A DNA stretch of 64,000 nt from CAXXOK01 sp963675655 (lineage in GTDB: Bacteria > Bacillota > Clostridia > Christensenellales > Aristaeellaceae), in assembly GCA_963675655.1 (NCBI GenBank), contig OY776489.1:2666001-2730000 (forward strand). Direction: 5' to 3'. The notes beneath the pieces were generated by a model. That model did no database searches and had not been told where the DNA came from. It saw only the letters and a list, made by a program, of their open reading frames with translations. The position numbers were made by a program, and so were the translations under genes. Below, piece by piece: positions 48,756 to 56,761 of this stretch (position 1 is its first letter; every line of letters starts with the position of its first letter).

Positions 48756-49598
48756 TCAATCAGCTGCATGTTGTAGTGCCTTTGATAAGAAAGGAATCAC
48801 CTGATCCGACGCGCTTGTAATCACATGCGCGCCTTCGCGCAGGGTAATGGTAGCGTGTGGCACGAGGCTGGAGAGCCGATGCGCTGCCTTTTTAGTATCC
48901 ATTGTTACATCCTTGGTTCCTGCAATGTAAAGTACCGGCATGGTTAGCAAGTGCATCTGTTCATCCGTAAGAACCGGCAGGGGAGCTGTGATTGGGTTGA
49001 AATTCTCCATTACAAGATGCATAAAGGCAAGCACTTCCTTGGGAATAGCAGTATCGCCTACAACCGCATTCGTAACGGACTGTGCATTGTCTGCATTAAC
49101 GGCAATATCTTCGGTTTGCGTAATAAATGACTGGTTGGGCGGTATAATGCCGGACGGAGCAAGCAGCACCAACGCGGCTGTGTTGTTAGGATAGGTGGCA
49201 GAAAAATGCAGAGCCAACCAGCCGCCCATTGAATTACCAATAACGATAGCTTTCTTAATTGTAAGTGCATCCAACGCTTCCTTCAGCCAGTGGGAATATT
49301 CATTTGTCTGGATATTCAGGCGGTTAGCTGCGCTGTTACCAGGTTCGCCCGGAATATCAATGGCAAACACATGATATTGCTCGACGAGAGCAGCGATATC
49401 ACCCAGCCATGCAGCGCTGTTGCTGCAGGAACCATGCAAAAGGATCATAGCGGGGTTTCTCTTGTTTCCTGCTTCCAGTACAAAGGTTTGACCATAGGAT
49501 GTGTCTATATACCTTTGCTCAAGTGGGAAAAAGTTTAGAATGTTCTGATAGTACCCGCGTATTTTCTCCTGTCCTTCTTTGGATTTAAAGACATTCAT
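48756..49598 (-). CDS. Alpha/beta-hydrolase
   Basis: 280 residues. Oxyanion motif LLHGSCSNSAAW, nucleophile elbow GNSMGGW, and a C-terminal YIAGTKDVTMDTKKA (acid) and GAHVI (His) complete the triad. N-terminal region FPLEQRYIDTSYGQTFVLEAG resembles carboxylesterase-type proteins of Bacillota. Substrate unknown. Its start overlaps the stop of an upstream HTH gene in ATGA, so the two are translated together. Confidence 0.9.
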   Translation of the reverse strand: MNVFKSKEGQEKIRGYYQNILNFFPLEQRYIDTSYGQTFVLEAGNKRNPAMILLHGSCSNSAAWLGDIAALVEQYHVFAIDIPGEPGNSAANRLNIQTNEYSHWLKEALDALTIKKAIVIGNSMGGWLALHFSATYPNNTAALVLLAPSGIIPPNQSFITQTEDIAVNADNAQSVTNAVVGDTAIPKEVLAFMHLVMENFNPITAPLPVLTDEQMHLLTMPVLYIAGTKDVTMDTKKAAHRLSSLVPHATITLREGAHVITSASDQVIPFLSKALQHAAD

Positions 49599-50047
49599 AT
49601 ATTTTCCTCCCCTTGTTGTGTGAACACTTCGATAGCGCCAAGAACCGCTGAAAGGAACTGAAGATTACCCCATAGCGTAATGCGCACAATATGATCCGGT
49701 TCCAGATATTGTGCGTGCATTGAGGCCTGGCCATATTCCGGCGGTTTGAAATTCATGGCGGCGTTCAGAGAATTTATAATACGACTTGCCCTCTCTTGGC
49801 TGCGAATGCCAACATCAACTACAGCAGAGGCACGAATGCACACCGCTTCCAAATCATCTTTTTGTGTATCGCCATCGGCAACGCGGTTTTCTTCGGTGAA
49901 CCGGCTTAGATCATGGCCGGCAATCCGCCAGCTTTTTCCAATTTTAGTTGCGCTTAGCTTCCCTTCCCGAATGTAACGCTGAATTGTTTTTGGGTGCATG
50001 CGCAGTATTTGTGCGATTTGCTCGACGGTATAGTATGTCTCGTCCAT
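49595..50047 (-). CDS. Excisionase-type helix-turn-helix DNA-binding protein
   Basis: 150 residues from ATG at 50047 (AAGGAG 7 nt upstream). The N-terminal 60 residues carry the MerR/excisionase-like HTH: YYTVEQIAQILRMHPKTIQRYIREGKLSATKIGKSWRIAGHDLSRF. The remainder (EAVCIRASAVVDVGIRSQERASRIINSLNAAMNF, then ITLWGNLQFLSAVLGAIEVF) is a ligand-like domain I do not recognise. ATGA overlap with the hydrolase gene suggests it regulates that operon. Despite the excisionase label no integrase is nearby. Confidence 0.85.
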   Translation of the reverse strand: MDETYYTVEQIAQILRMHPKTIQRYIREGKLSATKIGKSWRIAGHDLSRFTEENRVADGDTQKDDLEAVCIRASAVVDVGIRSQERASRIINSLNAAMNFKPPEYGQASMHAQYLEPDHIVRITLWGNLQFLSAVLGAIEVFTQQGEENI

Positions 50048-50228
50048 ATAAATACTCCTTAAAATTACTAATAAAGCAATAATAAGGAATAATAAGGAAT
50101 ATGTCAATAGGTGAATGAGGAATTCATGAAGAAAAATCAAAAGATCGCATTGGGACGAAAAAATTTCAAATTGTTACGAAGAATATAGTATAAAAACAAC
50201 AGGAAAACTTTCCCGAAACTTGAATTGC

Positions 50229-50237
50229 TGTTATAAT
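50229..50237 (+). promoter_or_regulatory. Extended -10 promoter of iorA
   Basis: TGT-TATAAT at 50229-50237 (-10 at 50232-50237); candidate -35 TTTCCC at 50209-50214 with 17-bp spacing is weak. Predicted transcript start is close to 50244. Confidence 0.65.
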
Positions 50238-50243
50238 TATTAT

Positions 50244-50364
50244 GTTTATCCTATCGGTTCGTGAGCGCGTAAAGCGTGAATCGGCATGAGCGATAGGGTT
50301 TGTTTATAGGATAAACTGTAACATTGTTTGTATTGCGCCTGTTTGCATGTTTTTGTAAACAGGC
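50244..50364 (+). promoter_or_regulatory. Structured 5' leader of iorAB with mutually exclusive stems
   Basis: GTTTATCCTAT (50244-50254) pairs perfectly with ATAGGATAAAC (50306-50316), and the overlapping CCTATCG (50250-50256) pairs perfectly with CGATAGG (50291-50297); the two cannot form together. A third stem GCCTGTTT (50337-50344) with AAACAGGC (50357-50364) stands 8 nt before the SD AAGGAG. The layout is that of a regulatory leader, but no known riboswitch class is recognised. Confidence 0.5.
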
Positions 50365-50385
50365 AGGATGTAAGGAGTAACAGGG

Positions 50386-52164
50386 ATGGAGAAGAAGAAT
50401 CTGATTCAAGCGCAGGAAAGGGATAACGTGCAGGAGGAGATCCGCCTGATGCTGGGCAATGAAGCGGTCGCCAGAGGCGCATGGGAAGCGGGCGTAAAGG
50501 TTGTAAGCAGCTACCCGGGTACGCCCAGTACCGAGATAACCGAGGCAATCGCTACGTACCCTGAAGTGAATGTACAGTGGGCGCCGAATGAAAAAGTGGC
50601 CGCTGAAGTTGCATTCGGCGCTGCGATGGCGGGTGCTCGCGCTATGACCTGTATGAAGCATGTAGGCGTAAACGTTGCGGCCGACCCAATTTTTACGGCG
50701 GCCTATACCGGCGTTAACGGCGGTATGGTGCTCTGCGTAGCGGATGATCCGGCAATGCACTCCAGCCAGAATGAGCAAGATAGCCGTTATTATGCACGCG
50801 CAGCGCATATACCCATGTTGGAGCCCTCCGACAGCCAGGAATGCAAGGACTTTACCAAGCTGGCTTTCCAGATGAGCGAAGAGCTGGATACGCCTATTTT
50901 TATCCGCCTTACCACACGTATCTCCCATGCTCGCAGTGCTGTTGCGCTGGAAGCGCGGGACGAGATTGGCACAAAGCCTTACCAGAAAGACCCCATGAAA
51001 TATGTAATGATGCCCGGCATGGCAAGGAAGCGTCATTTACAAGTTGAAAAACGGGAGGAGTTTTTGGCGGAGGCGGCCAATAGCCTACCGGTCAACGTAA
51101 TTAAATACCGGGATACGTCCATCGGCGTTGTTACCAGCGGTGTGAGTTACGAGTACGTGCGCGATGCAATGCCCAATGCCAGCACGCTCAAGCTGGGCAT
51201 GGTCTATCCGTTGCCGATCAAGTTGATCCAGTCCTTTGCGGAGAAAGTGGATCAGCTGATTGTGATCGAGGAGCTGGAAGGGCTTATCGAGAAGGATATG
51301 AAAGCAGCGGGGATCGCGTGTGAAGGCAAAAAGTTTACCGGCATTCAGAGTGAGCTAAGCGTTGAGCGTGTTAAAAACGCTGTTTTAAACGTCGCTATGC
51401 CGGAGGATCATACGGCTGAACTGCCCGCAAGGCCGCCGGTGCTTTGCCCCGGCTGTCCGCACCGTGGTGTGTTTTATGATATTAACCGGCTGGGTTTGCG
51501 CGTGATGGGCGATATCGGCTGTTATACGCTGGCTGCGCTGCCGCCGCTTTCCGCGATGGATGCGTGCCTGTGCATGGGGGCCAGTATCGGTATGGCAGGC
51601 GGAGCAGAACGTGCGCAAGGAAAAGAGTTTTCAAAAAACACGGTAGCCGTATTGGGCGACAGTACGTTTATCCACAGCGGCATTACCTCGTTGGTAGACG
51701 CGGTTTATAACCAGGAAGCGATTACAGTCCTCATTTTGGATAACCGCATTACTGGTATGACTGGGCATCAGCAAAACCCGGCTTCCGGCAAAGAGATACA
51801 CGGCAATCCCGCGCCTGCTGTTAATTTGGAAAAATTATGCGAAAGCTGCGGCGTCAAGCACATCCGCGTCGTGGATCCCTTTAACCTGAAAGAGACGGAA
51901 CAGGCACTGCGGGAAGAGACAGCGCGCGACGAAGTCAGCGTGATTATCGCCCGCCGTCCCTGCGCTCTGCTGGATAAAACGGTGAAACCGCCGTATGTAA
52001 TCGACGGCTGTAAAAACTGCGGCGCTTGCATGAAGCTTTCCTGCCCGGCTATTGAGCGCAGGGAAAAGCAAGTGGTCATCAATCCGGCACTGTGCATCGG
52101 GTGCGGCATGTGTGCGCAGGTTTGTCCCTTTAACGCGATTCAGGAAGGGGTGCAGGCGAAATGA
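50386..52164 (+). CDS. iorA: Indolepyruvate:ferredoxin oxidoreductase alpha subunit
   Basis: With IorB it oxidatively decarboxylates aryl-pyruvates (from Trp, Phe, Tyr transamination) to aryl-acetyl-CoA, reducing ferredoxin. 592 residues: N-terminal pyrimidine-binding domain (SSYPGTPSTEITEAIA), central TPP domain (LCPGCPHRGVFYD, GDIGCYTL, GDSTFIHSGITSLVDAVYNQ with the GDS-N Mg motif), and C-terminal 2[4Fe-4S] domain with CKNCGACMKLSCPAI and CIGCGMCAQVCPFNAI. The ATG follows AAGGAG. iorB overlaps its end (ATGA). Confidence 0.96.
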   Translation: MEKKNLIQAQERDNVQEEIRLMLGNEAVARGAWEAGVKVVSSYPGTPSTEITEAIATYPEVNVQWAPNEKVAAEVAFGAAMAGARAMTCMKHVGVNVAADPIFTAAYTGVNGGMVLCVADDPAMHSSQNEQDSRYYARAAHIPMLEPSDSQECKDFTKLAFQMSEELDTPIFIRLTTRISHARSAVALEARDEIGTKPYQKDPMKYVMMPGMARKRHLQVEKREEFLAEAANSLPVNVIKYRDTSIGVVTSGVSYEYVRDAMPNASTLKLGMVYPLPIKLIQSFAEKVDQLIVIEELEGLIEKDMKAAGIACEGKKFTGIQSELSVERVKNAVLNVAMPEDHTAELPARPPVLCPGCPHRGVFYDINRLGLRVMGDIGCYTLAALPPLSAMDACLCMGASIGMAGGAERAQGKEFSKNTVAVLGDSTFIHSGITSLVDAVYNQEAITVLILDNRITGMTGHQQNPASGKEIHGNPAPAVNLEKLCESCGVKHIRVVDPFNLKETEQALREETARDEVSVIIARRPCALLDKTVKPPYVIDGCKNCGACMKLSCPAIERREKQVVINPALCIGCGMCAQVCPFNAIQEGVQAK

Positions 52165-52757
52165 GCAAACCGAATTTTGATTTAGTGATTGTTGGTGTGG
52201 GTGGACAGGGTACGCTGCTGGCCAGCAAAATTATCGGCCGTTTGGCGCTTAACGAACAATGCGGTGTTAAAGTGAGCGAGGTTCACGGTATGAGCCAGCG
52301 TGGCGGCAGCGTTATTACCCATGTACGTGTTGGCGATAAGGTACATGCGCCGCTGGTTGCACTGGCAAACGCAGACTATTTACTTAGCTTTGAGGCGTTG
52401 GAAGCGGCGCGCGCTGCTGCCTATTTAAAGCCAAACGGCGTGCTGATCGTGAATACCCAGCGTATTTCGCCAATGCCGGTCATCACCGGAGCTACGCAGT
52501 ACCCGGAGGAGCCGCTTGATAATCAGGGGCTTGCAAATAACAAGGTGGAAGCGGTAGATGCCTTGCAGCTGGCTGTGGAAGCCGGTAACCAGAGAGCGGT
52601 AAACCTGGTACTGTTGGGCATGCTTAGCCGTCACCTGCCGTTTTCGGACGAAGCTTGGCGGGATGCGATTACGCAGTCCGTACCGGCAAAAACGTTGGCA
52701 ACCAACTTGCGCGCCTTTGAAGCCGGCCGCGCTGTGATGGAACCACAGGAAGTTTAA
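52161..52757 (+). CDS. iorB: Indolepyruvate:ferredoxin oxidoreductase beta subunit
   Basis: 198-residue gamma-type domain of 2-oxoacid:ferredoxin oxidoreductases: GVGGQGTLLASKIIGRLA at the N-terminus, EVHGMSQRGGSVITHVRVG and an extended C-terminal region PVPAKTLATNLRAFEAGR-like (SVPAKTLATNLRAFEAGRAV). Works only with IorA. Its ATG overlaps the iorA stop (ATGA). paaK follows 21 nt downstream. Confidence 0.95.
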   Translation: MSKPNFDLVIVGVGGQGTLLASKIIGRLALNEQCGVKVSEVHGMSQRGGSVITHVRVGDKVHAPLVALANADYLLSFEALEAARAAAYLKPNGVLIVNTQRISPMPVITGATQYPEEPLDNQGLANNKVEAVDALQLAVEAGNQRAVNLVLLGMLSRHLPFSDEAWRDAITQSVPAKTLATNLRAFEAGRAVMEPQEV

Positions 52758-52778
52758 CAAACCGAGGGGGAACCGGCG

Positions 52779-54083
52779 ATGGAGCATATCATTTGGAATC
52801 GTACTATGGAATGTATGCCGCGGGAACAGCTGCGCGCCTTGCAGGATGAGCGCCTGAAGGACCTTGTGCGCAGGGTTTATGAAAGCGTTCCTTTTTACCG
52901 CGATAAAATGCAGGCTTTGGGGATTACCCCTGCCGATATCCGGGGCGTTTGCGATATAGAACTGCTGCCGTTTACGGAAAAACAGGACTTGCGCGATCAC
53001 TATCCGTTTGGACTGTTTGCCGTACCGCAAAGCGAGATTGTACGCATTCACGCCAGCAGCGGTACTACGGGCAAACCCACGGTAGTAGGGTACACCAGCG
53101 GCGACATTGACCGCTGGTCCGAGCTGATGGCGCGCAGCATGTACTGCGCCAATGTCAGTAAGAGTGATATTGTACAGGTCGCTTACGGCTATGGCTTGTT
53201 TACCGGCGGCCTTGGCGCGCATTACGGTGCGGAGCGTATCGGCGCATCGGTCATACCGATCAGCGGCGGTAATACGACACGCCAGCTGATGCTGATGAAG
53301 GATTTTGGCTCCACAGCGATCTGCTGCACGCCTTCCTATGCGCTGAATTTGGCGGAGGCACTGCAAGCGGAAGGCATTGACCCGTCGACGCTGAAGCTGA
53401 AAAGCGGTATCTTCGGTGCTGAACCATGGACCGAGGCGATGCGTGTAAAGATTGAAGAACTGCTGGGCATTGATGCGCTAAACATTTATGGACTAAGCGA
53501 AGTCATGGGGCCGGGCGTCTCAATGGAATGCATGTGCAAAGACGGTATGCATATCTGGGAGGATCATTTCCTGCCGGAGATCATCGGGGAAGACGGAAAA
53601 GGACTGCCGTATGGGGAGCAGGGCGATCTGGTGTTTACTACGCTGACCAAGCATGGTATGCCGCTGCTGCGGTACCGTACGCATGATTTATGCACGTTGA
53701 CCGATAAACCCTGTGCCTGCGGCCGCACCCATGTGCGTATGGGCCGCATCATGGGCCGTACGGACGATATGCTCATCATCCGCGGCGTAAACGTGTTCCC
53801 CTCGCAGGTAGAGCATGCGCTACTGCAAGTGGAAGGCATTGTACCGCAGTATCAAATCGTAGTGGAGCGGCACGGCACGTTGGATTCGATGCAGGTGCAG
53901 GTGGAGTTGTCACCGGAGTTTATGAGTGATACCGTAAGGGATATGGAAGCACTGGAACAGAAAATTGTTAACTCCATAGCGGCTCACGCACTGGTCCACG
54001 CCAGCGTAAAACTGTGTCAACCCGGCACCATACCGCGCAGCGATGGTAAAGCCAAGCGTGTTATCGACAACCGTAAATTATAA
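52779..54083 (+). CDS. paaK: Phenylacetate-CoA ligase
   Basis: 434 residues, adenylate-forming. ASSGTTGKPTVVGYT (P-loop), YGLSEVMGPGV, YRTHDLCTL and the C-terminal GRTDDMLIIRGVNVFPSQVE are family marks. It joins arylacetates to CoA, or run in reverse gives ATP from aryl-acetyl-CoA. Position directly after iorAB implies that aryl-acetyl-CoA made by IorAB is its substrate or product; the direction in vivo is inference. Confidence 0.94.
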   Translation: MEHIIWNRTMECMPREQLRALQDERLKDLVRRVYESVPFYRDKMQALGITPADIRGVCDIELLPFTEKQDLRDHYPFGLFAVPQSEIVRIHASSGTTGKPTVVGYTSGDIDRWSELMARSMYCANVSKSDIVQVAYGYGLFTGGLGAHYGAERIGASVIPISGGNTTRQLMLMKDFGSTAICCTPSYALNLAEALQAEGIDPSTLKLKSGIFGAEPWTEAMRVKIEELLGIDALNIYGLSEVMGPGVSMECMCKDGMHIWEDHFLPEIIGEDGKGLPYGEQGDLVFTTLTKHGMPLLRYRTHDLCTLTDKPCACGRTHVRMGRIMGRTDDMLIIRGVNVFPSQVEHALLQVEGIVPQYQIVVERHGTLDSMQVQVELSPEFMSDTVRDMEALEQKIVNSIAAHALVHASVKLCQPGTIPRSDGKAKRVIDNRKL

Positions 54084-54090
54084 AACCATA

Positions 54091-54119
54091 TATACCACAG
54101 GGCATGTCCCTGTGGTATA
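54091..54119 (+). terminator. Intercistronic hairpin between paaK and the ACT gene
   Basis: Perfect 12-bp stem TATACCACAGGG (54091-54102) with CCCTGTGGTATA (54108-54119), 5-nt loop CATGT, beginning 7 nt after the paaK stop. No T run follows, so it may stabilise or process the mRNA or give partial termination. Confidence 0.5.
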
Positions 54120-54149
54120 CTGTATAAAAGCGTGTGGAGGTGCACAGAC

Positions 54150-54581
54150 ATGTATGTGAAACAGCTTTCCGTATTTATCGAAAACACACCTGGCCGACTG
54201 GCGGGTTTTACGCAGGTATTGGCGGAGAATAACATAGACATCGTATCCCTGTCGATTGCCGATACGACCAATTTCGGTATCTTGCGCGGCATCGTCGCCG
54301 AACCGGAAGTGGCCTATCAGGTTTTGCTGGATCATGGATATTCCGTCAAAATGACCGATGTGCTCGCCGTTTGTGTGCCGGATCATCCCGGCGGACTCAA
54401 TGCGATACTCGGTAAACTGGCGGAAGCGAATATCGCGCTGGAATATTTGTACAGCTTTGTCCGCACTAACGGTGATCAGGCGCTGATCATTATCCGGGTG
54501 GATAAACTGGATGAGGCGGTTACCGTGTTAACTGGCGCCGGGGTGCAGTTGCTTTCCCAAAACGACGTACGAGCGCTGTAA
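54150..54581 (+). CDS. Tandem ACT-domain protein
   Basis: 143 residues with two ACT domains: VKQLSVFIENTPGRLAGFTQVLAENNIDIVSLSIADT and DVLAVCVPDHPGGLNAILGKLAEANIALEYLYSF, each with the G-L/ P-G-x-L amino-acid-binding loop. Such proteins regularly follow ior and paaK genes and are thought to sense aromatic or other amino acids; the ligand is inferred. ATG at 54150 follows GGAGGTG. Confidence 0.92.
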   Translation: MYVKQLSVFIENTPGRLAGFTQVLAENNIDIVSLSIADTTNFGILRGIVAEPEVAYQVLLDHGYSVKMTDVLAVCVPDHPGGLNAILGKLAEANIALEYLYSFVRTNGDQALIIIRVDKLDEAVTVLTGAGVQLLSQNDVRAL

Positions 54582-54612
54582 GATACGCCGGATACCTGAG
54601 GTTTTTTATTCG

Positions 54613-54646
54613 AAAGGCTCTGCGGGCAAGCGCCCCCAGCGCCTTT
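54613..54646 (+). terminator. Possible terminator after the ACT gene
   Basis: Interrupted stem AAAGGC-CTG-GGGC with GCCC-CAG-GCCTTT at 54613-54646, then GTGTTTTGG. Weak U tract. Confidence 0.35.
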
Positions 54647-54695
54647 CCGTGTTTTGGTAAAGGGCAAGCGTTTTTGCCTGAAAGGATGATGGAAT

Positions 54696-55814
54696 ATGAT
54701 TCGTCAAAACCGTATCGTTATTGATTTGGATGCGATTAAACATAATTATGAGTTGATGAAGCAGCAGGTCGGTCCGAATGTGCGTGTGATGGCTGCGGTC
54801 AAGGCCAATGCCTATGGACATGGTATTGTGGAGGTATCACGCACGGTTACTGCGGCTGGTTGCAACGATTTAGCAGTTGCGCTGGCGGAAGAAGGTGTAC
54901 TGCTGCGTGAAAACGGCATTACAGCGAACATTCTCATTTTAGGCGCGGCAACGGAAATTGCGACGGAAACGGCGATTGTGCAAAACCTAATCCAGACGGT
55001 TTTTGAACCGGAAATGGTAGCTTATATTGAAGAAGAGGCTGTACGGCTGGGTAAGACCGCTTATGTGCATATTAAGCTGGATACCGGCATGGGTCGTATC
55101 GGCTTGCGCACAGAGGGTGAAGCCGATGCACTGGCGCTTGCGCTGAAAGATGCGCCGCATGTAAAGGCAACGGGTATTTATACACATTTTGCCGATGCCG
55201 ATCATCTGGAAGGCGACGGTGCAATGGGCGAGTATACACAAAAGCAGCTGAAACGGTTTCATCAGCTACGCGAGCATTTTGACGCTTCTATACCCATGCA
55301 TGTTTCCAACAGTGCAATGAGCTTAGTAGCGCCGGAAGTGAACTATGCGATGATCCGGGAAGGCATATCCCTGTACGGCTATCCGCCGGTAAAGACCGAT
55401 TTGCCTTTTCAGCCCGCACTACGCTGGGAAACCGAGATCGTCTTTATCAAACAGGTTGATGCAGGCCAAAGCATCAGCTATGGCTGCACCTTTACAGCCG
55501 AAAAACCGATGCGTATCGCAACGGTTGCGGTTGGCTATGGTGATGGGTACCACCGCTTGATGAGTAACCGCGGTTATATGCTAGTTGGCGGAAAACGGGC
55601 AAAGATTGTGGGACGTATCTGCATGGATCAGACCATGATCGACATAACGGATATACCAGATGTAAACGCAGGTTCTCAAGTTGTGCTAATCGGCACGCAG
55701 GGGGATGAAACTATTGATGCGGAAGAACTGGCTGCGTGGGCGGAAACCATTAGTTACGAAGTGCTGCTGGCCATTACTACCCGTGTACCGCGTACTTATT
55801 TACCGGTAAAGTAA
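54696..55814 (+). CDS. alr: Alanine racemase
   Basis: PLP enzyme making D-alanine for peptidoglycan. 372 residues: AVKANAYGHG with the PLP Lys near residue 38, YVHIKLDTGMGRIGLR, VSNSAMSL, and the catalytic Tyr in SISYGCTFTAEKPMRIATVAVGYGDGY; also GRICMDQTMID. ATG at 54696 has AAAGGATG upstream. Between the ACT gene and a membrane protein gene; no serine/alanine operon context. Confidence 0.96.
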   Translation: MIRQNRIVIDLDAIKHNYELMKQQVGPNVRVMAAVKANAYGHGIVEVSRTVTAAGCNDLAVALAEEGVLLRENGITANILILGAATEIATETAIVQNLIQTVFEPEMVAYIEEEAVRLGKTAYVHIKLDTGMGRIGLRTEGEADALALALKDAPHVKATGIYTHFADADHLEGDGAMGEYTQKQLKRFHQLREHFDASIPMHVSNSAMSLVAPEVNYAMIREGISLYGYPPVKTDLPFQPALRWETEIVFIKQVDAGQSISYGCTFTAEKPMRIATVAVGYGDGYHRLMSNRGYMLVGGKRAKIVGRICMDQTMIDITDIPDVNAGSQVVLIGTQGDETIDAEELAAWAETISYEVLLAITTRVPRTYLPVK

Positions 55815-55821
55815 CGCCACA

Positions 55822-55850
55822 TTGCGCGTATATCGTATTTTTAGTATAAT
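55822..55850 (+). promoter_or_regulatory. Promoter upstream of the membrane protein-rsmD-coaD unit
   Basis: -35 TTGCGC (55822-55827), 17-bp spacer, -10 TATAAT (55845-55850), followed by a ~75-nt leader. Confidence 0.8.
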
Positions 55851-55930
55851 AAAGAATAGTATGAATCGTTGTGATAACGGTGCAAAATCGGTACAGTGAC
55901 CGGGAGCACCGTAAGAGAGGGATGGGAGAC

Positions 55931-56737
55931 ATGCAAAAAGCAAAAAGCCCTGTAAAAGAAGTTGTAAAGCCGGTTTTAACGGGGTCCTGGCATGGCAGGG
56001 ACGCAAAGAAGCAGGGCTTTAAACTGATGCTGAATATTTTGTTCGTCACGGTGATCTACTTAATTTTAAGTATGCTGCTAACCTTCGATTCTTTGGTACT
56101 GCGCGTGGCAACCAGCCTAGTGCTGATCACTGCGGCTGTGGCTTACCTGTATGCCAACGGTGCGCAGGTTGGACAGGGGGATGCGGCGTATGGTGAAATT
56201 ATGTATACCCGGCAGCAGGAGGGAAAACCGATTTCCAAGGCCGATCAGGAACGCTGCTTTCATCCGTATAAAGGCTTCTACGCAGTGTTGATTGGCGCTG
56301 TGCCTTATCTGGTGATCACCATCGTGTTTGCCTGTATCGCTAAGGAATCCACCTACTCGTTGGGTGTTTTGCCAACTTGGCTTACCCGGTATACCCGGCA
56401 AAGCGGGGTGGGCGATGCGCTAGCGTTTTATCAGGTGCATGATGGGGTAGCGCTGCAAACCATTTTGCGAATCATAAGCCGTAGCATGACGATGCCGTTT
56501 ATCAACATTGCGGTTAAACTGGGGAGCACAGCCACCTTGTGGGCGGAGCGCCTGACGCCGCTGTGGGTGTTAGTCGCGCCGATGGGCTATGCGTTTGGAT
56601 ACCGACAGGGTATTCATATGCGTACGAAGATCAATACCGGCATTGCGATTGGCGAAAAGAAAAAGCGCCGTAAAGCGCGCAAAGAGCGCCGTGACCGTGA
56701 CCGCGCGAAGAGCCATAAGCCGGAACAATTGATTTAA
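55931..56737 (+). CDS. Multi-pass membrane protein with basic C-terminus, unknown
   Basis: 268 residues from ATG at 55931 (GAGAGGG 9 nt upstream; ATG at 55922 abuts that SD). Hydrophobic segments: LMLNILFVTVIYLILSML, VLRVATSLVLITAAVAYLYA, GFYAVLIGAVPYLVITIVFACIA and LTPLWVLVAPMGYAFGY. The C-terminus from about 240 is very basic (KKKRRKARKERRDRDRAK). No family recognised. First gene of the unit leading to rsmD and coaD. Confidence 0.75.
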   Translation: MQKAKSPVKEVVKPVLTGSWHGRDAKKQGFKLMLNILFVTVIYLILSMLLTFDSLVLRVATSLVLITAAVAYLYANGAQVGQGDAAYGEIMYTRQQEGKPISKADQERCFHPYKGFYAVLIGAVPYLVITIVFACIAKESTYSLGVLPTWLTRYTRQSGVGDALAFYQVHDGVALQTILRIISRSMTMPFINIAVKLGSTATLWAERLTPLWVLVAPMGYAFGYRQGIHMRTKINTGIAIGEKKKRRKARKERRDRDRAKSHKPEQLI

Positions 56738-56761
56738 CTTGCTTATTAAGGAGAAAGATCA

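Larger units (their letters stand above)
50048..50385. other. Divergent intergenic region, HTH gene and iorA
   Basis: Left part: AT-rich DNA with tandem ATAAGGAAT copies near 50079-50100 just upstream of the HTH gene, a possible operator. Right part: the iorA promoter and a ~140-nt leader with overlapping inverted repeats, described separately. No gene is supported. Confidence 0.6.
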
